Under the pieces are notes generated by a model. It did no database searches and was not told where the DNA came from. It saw nothing but the letters and a program-made list of their open reading frames with translations. 38,056 nt of DNA, taken from NCBI GenBank assembly GCA_016927555.1, contig JAFGML010000010.1:1-38056 (forward strand), read 5' to 3'. Positions within the stretch are counted from its first letter, which is position 1; each line of letters starts with the position of its first letter. Positions 33,155-38,056 of this stretch are shown in pieces. The DNA is from Thermoplasmatota archaeon. Its GTDB lineage: Archaea > Thermoplasmatota > E2 > DHVEG-1. The position numbers and the translations under genes were made by a program.

Positions 33155-34477
33155 ATGTCTCCTCAGAAGAAAAAAACCGTAGGCAGGCATCACACACTTC
33201 TGATTCTACCGCTCACCTCCATGGTTGTACCACCACAACCACCTCGGAGAACCACACCACGTCCGCCACTCGATCTGCATTTGGAACTCATCAAAAAAAT
33301 CGACACACTCCTTGCAGAACACGACATGGACACGACCACACAAGCGTCCTGCGAACCGCCAATACACGTCCCTTCAACACCACCTCTTCCTATCGAACCA
33401 CGACCACCGCTTCACAAAACATTGTCCACTGGTGAACTCAGCTGGCAACCACCCAGCACCCCAGCACCTGTTCAGACCATGACCTCTGGGGAGTTTGCCT
33501 CAGAGCTCTCCTTACACCCTGAGTTCAAATTCATCAGCAGCCAGGAGTTCACGGACGAGTACCTCACCATACAGACCCCGCCACAGCAACACCGTGTAGA
33601 AATCATAGACCTGACCATGCTGGCAAACGCACACACCACACAACCACTTAAACAGACGACTGCCTCCTCAGCACCACAAACAACCACCATACCACCTGTG
33701 AATAAAGCCAAACCGGCAACTGCACACCTGCCGCAGAAACACACCTACAACACAGCGGTTGCAGCAGCCATGAAGCAGAACGACGACATCGACAAAAAAT
33801 CACAGCTCTACTACCTCAACAGCAAACAACAGAAGACACAGAAAAAAGAACACTACATCCCCGTTGACTTCGACCAACGCACCCAGCAGATAAGAGAACA
33901 GCAACAAAAAGAACTCCAACGCAAACAAGAAGAAGAAGAAAAAATCAGAAAGCAACTCCAGAAAGAGCAAGAGAAACTCGAGAAACTCCACGCTAAAAAA
34001 GCTGAACGCGAGCAGAAGAAACAAGAAAAGAAACACACAGAACCACCCGCGCCAAAACACCAACCAGAGGTCACAACCAAAGACAAAGACGAAAAACAAC
34101 GACTCAAAGAGCAGCAGAAACAGCAGAAACTCCAGGAACACCAAGCCAAGCTGCAGGAGAAACAACGGAAGAAACAAGAAAAACAAGCACTCAAAGACCA
34201 CCTCAAACAGCAGAAACAACAACAGAAGCTTGTAAAACAACAGCAGGCAGAAGCACACAAACACGCTGTACCACAGCATCCTGACGAACCAAAAAAACGG
34301 TACTTACCATCGCGCAAACCTGCAGAAACACCCGAGCTTGATGAAGATATCATCAACCTGCTGCGTGTCACCGACACACTCCTAGGGGAACTCCCCGAGG
34401 ACGTCATCAACCGGTTTGCCGAATCAAAAGACTTTGCACTCTATGAGAAAGTCATGACAAAATACCACATTAAGTGA
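33155..34477 (+). CDS. Cytoplasmic Pro/Thr- and Lys/Gln-rich coiled-coil protein of the pilus operon
   Basis: I chose ATG 33155 (MSPQKKK, 440 aa), with AGGATGGG about 10 nt upstream; ATG 33140 has no room for a ribosome site. There is no signal peptide or membrane segment. Residues 1-230 are low complexity, rich in Pro, Thr and His. Residues about 250-385 are Lys/Glu/Gln-rich heptads predicted to be a long coiled coil. A compact C-terminal motif stands out (DEDIINLLRVTDTLLGELPE, DVINRFAESKDF, YEKVMTKYHIK). It recalls short LPE--I--F--S--F--Y segments in pilus-associated proteins. Its stop overlaps a GTG that could start the ATPase gene. A scaffold or regulator of the motor is likely. Confidence 0.7.
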   Translation: MSPQKKKTVGRHHTLLILPLTSMVVPPQPPRRTTPRPPLDLHLELIKKIDTLLAEHDMDTTTQASCEPPIHVPSTPPLPIEPRPPLHKTLSTGELSWQPPSTPAPVQTMTSGEFASELSLHPEFKFISSQEFTDEYLTIQTPPQQHRVEIIDLTMLANAHTTQPLKQTTASSAPQTTTIPPVNKAKPATAHLPQKHTYNTAVAAAMKQNDDIDKKSQLYYLNSKQQKTQKKEHYIPVDFDQRTQQIREQQQKELQRKQEEEEKIRKQLQKEQEKLEKLHAKKAEREQKKQEKKHTEPPAPKHQPEVTTKDKDEKQRLKEQQKQQKLQEHQAKLQEKQRKKQEKQALKDHLKQQKQQQKLVKQQQAEAHKHAVPQHPDEPKKRYLPSRKPAETPELDEDIINLLRVTDTLLGELPEDVINRFAESKDFALYEKVMTKYHIK

Positions 34478-34482
34478 GACGC

Positions 34483-36477
34483 ATGGGACTACTGGAGAAA
34501 GCACAGCAGAAAAAAGCACCACACCAGCAGGTGGACCACCCGGTTCAACCTGCAGAAAAAAAACAGCTACAACCACCAGTACGTCCTCGGCCGATGCCCA
34601 CGCAGGCGCCCCGTCCTCTCACACCCAGCAGTCCACCACCGCCTCCCCCACCGCGTCTTCATCCTACAGCACGAGTCCAGCAGAAGCAAGACACCGGCAG
34701 ACAACCACTCCCGTACGTCAAGCAACAAAGACCACCAGAGCCGGTCCATCACCCACAACCAACACCTATGCCACGACCACAGGCAAGCTCAGCACCAGCA
34801 CACACCACCGTACAACGCCCCAGCCTGCTTGACAAAGCCAGACAGAAACACACACCGCCCACGAAAGGATCACCACCGCAGCTCGTCCACAAACCACAAC
34901 CACAACAGGGTACACCACCTGCTGAGAAGGAACAACAACAGACTCAAGAAGCACCCAGCGCACCTCCTCCGCCAGACGACAGCAACAAGGAGGTCATCGA
35001 GGAGCAAACCGGGTTCGGATGGAAGGCCCTCGGCAGCAAACGCATCATCTACGACCACACGACACATGAGTACGTCTTTGAAGTCATCGAACCACAACTC
35101 ACCGAAGACCAGGACGCCATTAAAAGAGAACTTGCCCACCTCTTCAAGATGCTGGCAGACATCGACACCTTCGCCATGACCAAAGACGAAAAAGAACAGT
35201 TCCTGCTACAAACCATTGAACAAATCATCCTGGATAATCGCATCTACATCGAGGAAGCCTCAAAAGACACGATCTACTACCACATCTTCCGGGATTTCCT
35301 CGGCTACAGCCGCATCGACATCCTCATGCACGACGACGGCATCGAGGACATCTCCTGCGACGGACCGACCACCCCTATCTTCATCCACCACCGCAAGTAC
35401 GAAGCCATCGAAACCAACATCTACTTTGACTCAGAACAAGAACTGAACTCCTTCCTCGTCAGACTCTGTCAGATCTCAGGCAAACAAATCAGCATCTTCT
35501 CCCCTATCGTCGACGGCAAACTCCCAGATGGGTCCCGTCTCCAAGCCACCCTGGCACGCACTGTCACCAGCGGCTCAACATTTACAATACGAAAGTTTAA
35601 GGAAGTACCACTCACCCCCCTTGATCTCATCAACTACACATCCCTGTCCACCGAGATGGCAGCCTACTTCTGGATGGCCATTGAAGACGGGGCATCAATC
35701 CTCTTCTGCGGCGGCACCGCGAGTGGAAAAACCACGGCGCTCAACGCCCTGATGCTGTTCATCCCAGCGTCCCATAAGATTATCTCTATTGAAGACACTA
35801 GGGAAGTCAACATCCCCCATAAGAACTGGGTCGCAGGCACCACCAGAAAAGGATTCGCAGCCAGTGATGAGAGCAAAACCGGCAAAGACATCGACATGTT
35901 CGACCTCATCCGCGCAGCCTTACGACAACGACCACGGGTTATTATCGTCGGTGAGGTACGAGGCAAAGAAGCGTACAGCCTGTTCCAGGCCATGGCCACC
36001 GGGCATACCGCGTACGCCACGGTGCACGCCAGCTCCATACACACCCTGATACAACGGTTGGAAAACCCGCCCATCGAGTTACCCCGTGCGCTCCTCACCA
36101 GCCTGGATGTCATCGTCTTCCAGAACGCTGTTGAAATCGGCAAGAAAATGGTGCGACGCATGACCAGTGTCACCGAGATTATCAAACTGGACACGGATAC
36201 CAACCAGCTCATCTTCATGGCACCCTACACCTGGGTCTCCAAGACAGACGACCGGTTCGAAAGCAGCGGATCAAGCAAAATCCTCTCCCGCATCAAACAG
36301 CAGAACGACTGGACAGATGAACAGCTCCGACACGAGCTGGACAACAGAATGCTTATCTTGGAATGGATGCGCAAGAAAGGCATCACCTCGTACAAGGACT
36401 TCGGAAAAATCATCGCTGAGTACAAAAAATTCCCAGAAAAAATACTGCAGCTTGCTACGAGGGATATGCAAGGATGA
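34483..36477 (+). CDS. Type IV pilus / type II secretion ATPase of the TadA/FlaI type
   Basis: The product powers pilin insertion at the cytoplasmic membrane. I use ATG 34483 (664 aa); GTG 34474, overlapping the previous stop, is the alternative. Residues 1-170 form a Pro/Gln-rich linker that carries the same short motif twice: GLLEKAQQKK at the start and SLLDKARQKH at 114-123. The ATPase core follows: Walker A GGTASGKTT (Lys416), Asp box SIEDTREV (Glu437), Walker B RPRVIIVGEVRG (Glu491), His box GHTAYATVHAS (His508, His515). The core is complete and should be active. The linker is unusual for the family. The stop overlaps the next start as ATGA. Without archaellum genes nearby, a pilus role is preferred over an archaellum role. 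Confidence 0.93.
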   Translation: MGLLEKAQQKKAPHQQVDHPVQPAEKKQLQPPVRPRPMPTQAPRPLTPSSPPPPPPPRLHPTARVQQKQDTGRQPLPYVKQQRPPEPVHHPQPTPMPRPQASSAPAHTTVQRPSLLDKARQKHTPPTKGSPPQLVHKPQPQQGTPPAEKEQQQTQEAPSAPPPPDDSNKEVIEEQTGFGWKALGSKRIIYDHTTHEYVFEVIEPQLTEDQDAIKRELAHLFKMLADIDTFAMTKDEKEQFLLQTIEQIILDNRIYIEEASKDTIYYHIFRDFLGYSRIDILMHDDGIEDISCDGPTTPIFIHHRKYEAIETNIYFDSEQELNSFLVRLCQISGKQISIFSPIVDGKLPDGSRLQATLARTVTSGSTFTIRKFKEVPLTPLDLINYTSLSTEMAAYFWMAIEDGASILFCGGTASGKTTALNALMLFIPASHKIISIEDTREVNIPHKNWVAGTTRKGFAASDESKTGKDIDMFDLIRAALRQRPRVIIVGEVRGKEAYSLFQAMATGHTAYATVHASSIHTLIQRLENPPIELPRALLTSLDVIVFQNAVEIGKKMVRRMTSVTEIIKLDTDTNQLIFMAPYTWVSKTDDRFESSGSSKILSRIKQQNDWTDEQLRHELDNRMLILEWMRKKGITSYKDFGKIIAEYKKFPEKILQLATRDMQG

Positions 36478-37337
36478 AATCAACGAAGTACACCAGGTTC
36501 TGTCGACAGCTCTTTGCGTCCACCTTCCAGAAACTCAACGTTTCTGAAACCAGCAAAAACAATATTTTAGCAAAAGCAGACATCAGCATGGTGTACCAGG
36601 AGTACTACTCCATGATCCTCATGAACATCCTGCTAGGGTTCATCGCCTCGTTTGTCTCCACCCTGGTCCTGTATCTCCTCATCCCCAACAGCATCACCGC
36701 ACTCCTGATGCTCATCATCACCTCACTTGTACCTGTCCTAATCGGAGTGGTGTACCTGCAACTCCCTTCCTCAAAAGCAAAGGCACGGGGCAAGAACATC
36801 GACCGGCACCTCCCCTACGTCGCCAACTTCGTCAACACCATGTCTGTGGCAGGCATCTCGCCCTCTGAGATCTTCGGGACCCTCGCGGGCATCAAGCTGT
36901 ACGGCGAGGTCCAGAAAGAAGCAAAGAAGATCACCACAGAAATCGAGCTGATGGGCGTTGATGCGATCAACGCGCTACGCAAAGCCATAGAGATCTCACC
37001 ATCGAAGAAATTCAAAGAATTCCTCCAGGGCATCGTCGCAGTCCTGCAATCAGGCAGCGAGCTGGCACCCTACTTTGCCCACTGCGTGGACCGCTACATG
37101 TACGATGATCTCTCCGACCGGAAGAAGAACCTTGACTCCCTGGCGATCATGGCAGAAAGCTTCGTCACCACTGTTATTGCGTTTCCCTTGTTCCTCGTCA
37201 TCATCCTCTCGGTCATGGGCTTGACTAGTGGGGGTATTGATTTCATCTTCCTGTACATCATTTCATTATTTATTCTTCCTCTTGCGTACTTAGGGTTCTA
37301 TGTCATGATGAAATCAGGGATGGGTGAAGAAGTATAA
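36474..37337 (+). CDS. Pilus assembly membrane protein, TadB/TadC (FlaJ-half) type, first copy
   Basis: The ATG overlaps the ATPase stop by 4 bases (ATGA), with GAGGGA upstream. The 287 residues have two membrane helices near the N-terminus (44-68, about 72-95), a cytoplasmic type II secretion F-type domain (RHLPYVANFVNTMSVAGISP, KFKEFLQGIVAVLQSGSEL) and two C-terminal helices. This is the platform on which the ATPase acts. It equals about half of an archaellum FlaJ protein, so it probably pairs with the next gene product. Its last bases supply the ribosome site and overlap the start of the next gene. Confidence 0.9.
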   Translation: MKSTKYTRFCRQLFASTFQKLNVSETSKNNILAKADISMVYQEYYSMILMNILLGFIASFVSTLVLYLLIPNSITALLMLIITSLVPVLIGVVYLQLPSSKAKARGKNIDRHLPYVANFVNTMSVAGISPSEIFGTLAGIKLYGEVQKEAKKITTEIELMGVDAINALRKAIEISPSKKFKEFLQGIVAVLQSGSELAPYFAHCVDRYMYDDLSDRKKNLDSLAIMAESFVTTVIAFPLFLVIILSVMGLTSGGIDFIFLYIISLFILPLAYLGFYVMMKSGMGEEV

Positions 37338-38056
37338 AACCAATCAAGATCGTCCAACCATACAACATCAACAAGAAGTACGGGAAAGACAAAGTCAAAG
37401 ACGTCATCCTTGGTGTCTCCATTCTGCTCGCCGCCCTCTTCTTTGTCTTCGGGTTCTTCGCCATGATAGGTCACCCGATTCTCCTGGAAGGAGTGCTGCT
37501 GCCTGTTGATTACCTCGTCTTCGGAGTGCTTGGCTGCATCGGACCACTGGGGTTCTACAACGCGTTTAAGCAGAAAAAAACACGCGACATCATGAATAGA
37601 CTCCCGGATTTCCTACGTGACATCGCCAACTCCTCAGCCTCGGGGATGACGATCTACGACTCCATGCGGTCAGCCTCTGAGGGGGATTACGGGGAGCTGA
37701 CCAAAGAACTCAAAATGATGGTCTCCCAGCTCTCCTGGGGTATTCCGATTAATGAAGTGCTCGTCAACTTTGGGGAGCGGGTCAGCCACAACGAAGTCAA
37801 ACGACTCGCGATCACCATCAACAAAGCACTGGAGATAGGGGGCAACACCGCCGCGGTGTTCAACGCCGCAGCAAAAGAACTCGACCAAATACGGTTAGTC
37901 GAGCAGCAACGACGCACCGAGATGTCTCTGTACAGCATTGTGATTTTCATTTCCTTCTTCGTCTTCCTTGCCGTCATCCTGGTCATCAACGGCACCATCT
38001 TCCAGGCTATCTATGACCTGCAGGGGAAAATGGCGGGCAAAGCCATCGGCAACATC
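37334..38056 (+). CDS. Pilus assembly membrane protein, TadB/TadC (FlaJ-half) type, second copy, AUA start, 3' end missing
   Basis: This frame is open from 37328, after an in-frame TGA at 37325, to the window end. It encodes a clear F-type platform protein, yet has no ATG, GTG or TTG until the ATG at 37463, which would cut the first helix. The best start is ATA at 37334. GGTGA (37323-37327) lies 6 nt upstream, and the codon overlaps the previous stop as ATAA. The product starts (I/M)KPIKIVQPYNINKKYGKD and has two helices (about 24-46, 54-75). The cytoplasmic domain includes LPDFLRDIANSSASGMTIYD, LSWGIPINEVL and ALEIGGNTAAVF. A third helix lies at about 197-222. Within 241 visible codons the C-terminus is not reached. 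It should form the platform together with the preceding protein. Confidence 0.85.
   Translation, partial: MKPIKIVQPYNINKKYGKDKVKDVILGVSILLAALFFVFGFFAMIGHPILLEGVLLPVDYLVFGVLGCIGPLGFYNAFKQKKTRDIMNRLPDFLRDIANSSASGMTIYDSMRSASEGDYGELTKELKMMVSQLSWGIPINEVLVNFGERVSHNEVKRLAITINKALEIGGNTAAVFNAAAKELDQIRLVEQQRRTEMSLYSIVIFISFFVFLAVILVINGTIFQAIYDLQGKMAGKAIGNI

Noticed and set aside
33088-33435. A 115-codon frame overlapping the start of the coiled-coil gene
   Set aside because: Its His/Thr/Ser-rich composition follows from reading a Pro/Thr-rich gene out of frame, and it has no motif or ribosome site.
33800-34410. Long minus-strand frames rich in Leu/Phe or Cys/Ser
   Set aside because: They are the antisense of a Lys/Gln/Glu-rich coiled coil, which automatically gives Leu/Phe or Cys/Ser runs.
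37300-37345. A frameshift joining the two platform proteins into one FlaJ
   Set aside because: The first protein ends properly after its last helix. The junction has a well-spaced GGTGA and a stop/start overlap like that between the preceding genes, and no slippery sequence is evident.
37324-37509. A 61-codon frame starting with ATG at the end of the first platform gene
   Set aside because: It is Arg-rich with no helix, whereas the overlapping ATA-started frame encodes a clear platform protein to the window end.
33155-38056. An archaellum (fla/arl) operon
   Set aside because: No ArlH, ArlF/G or archaellin genes are seen, and the platform is split as in tad-type systems.

Overview
The window reads as an archaeal chromosome segment, most likely from the Thermoplasmatota. 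The evidence is TATA boxes about 25 nt upstream of predicted transcript starts, GGTGA-type ribosome binding sites, poly-T stops, archaeal pilin-type N-termini (AVSEV-, DDAV-) and an archaeal type IV pilus motor. Large secreted C25 (gingipain) and C1A (papain) peptidases are known from marine-sediment archaea of the MBG-D type, but placement in that lineage is inference. Seventeen of the eighteen genes are on the + strand. No RNA gene, IS element or CRISPR array was seen, and no gene-free stretch exceeds about 280 nt.

Region 1 (1-9404) holds three giant surface peptidases on one chassis: N-terminal membrane anchor, interchangeable C25 or C1A protease, ASH-like Ig domain, right-handed beta-helix, and a C-terminal DMG(C/A)YE-type domain. 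Region 2 (9442-19224) holds a minus-strand secreted Ig-like protein with an inhibitor-like second domain, then two larger secreted peptidases on a second chassis of NosD-type beta-helix modules: one C1A, and one C25 with an eight-repeat FG-GAP propeller.

Region 3 (19376-25136) holds three secreted proteins built from a recurring domain (LEGPF...VDWVLVELR...HRNHL) followed by paired dockerin-like calcium loops. One carries a C-terminal membrane anchor. Their promoters share a 22-bp element. A 70-residue secreted protein and a secreted beta-sandwich protein complete the region.

Region 4 (25256-38056) holds three pilin-like proteins followed by a pilus motor: a coiled-coil protein, a TadA/FlaI-type ATPase and two TadB/TadC-type membrane proteins, the last cut by the window edge. 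The two largest pilin-like proteins are the most unusual objects here. Each carries a LamG domain whose sequence is interrupted, after the strand ending WVKP or WLKP, by a run of beta-propeller-like repeats: 7 in one protein and 14 (2 x 7) in the other.

My working model is an integrated surface programme: anchored and released proteases digest extracellular protein, dockerin-type proteins may assemble a complex at the membrane, and a dedicated pilus displays very large adhesins. Co-function is inferred from proximity and shared architecture. All domain calls were made by eye.
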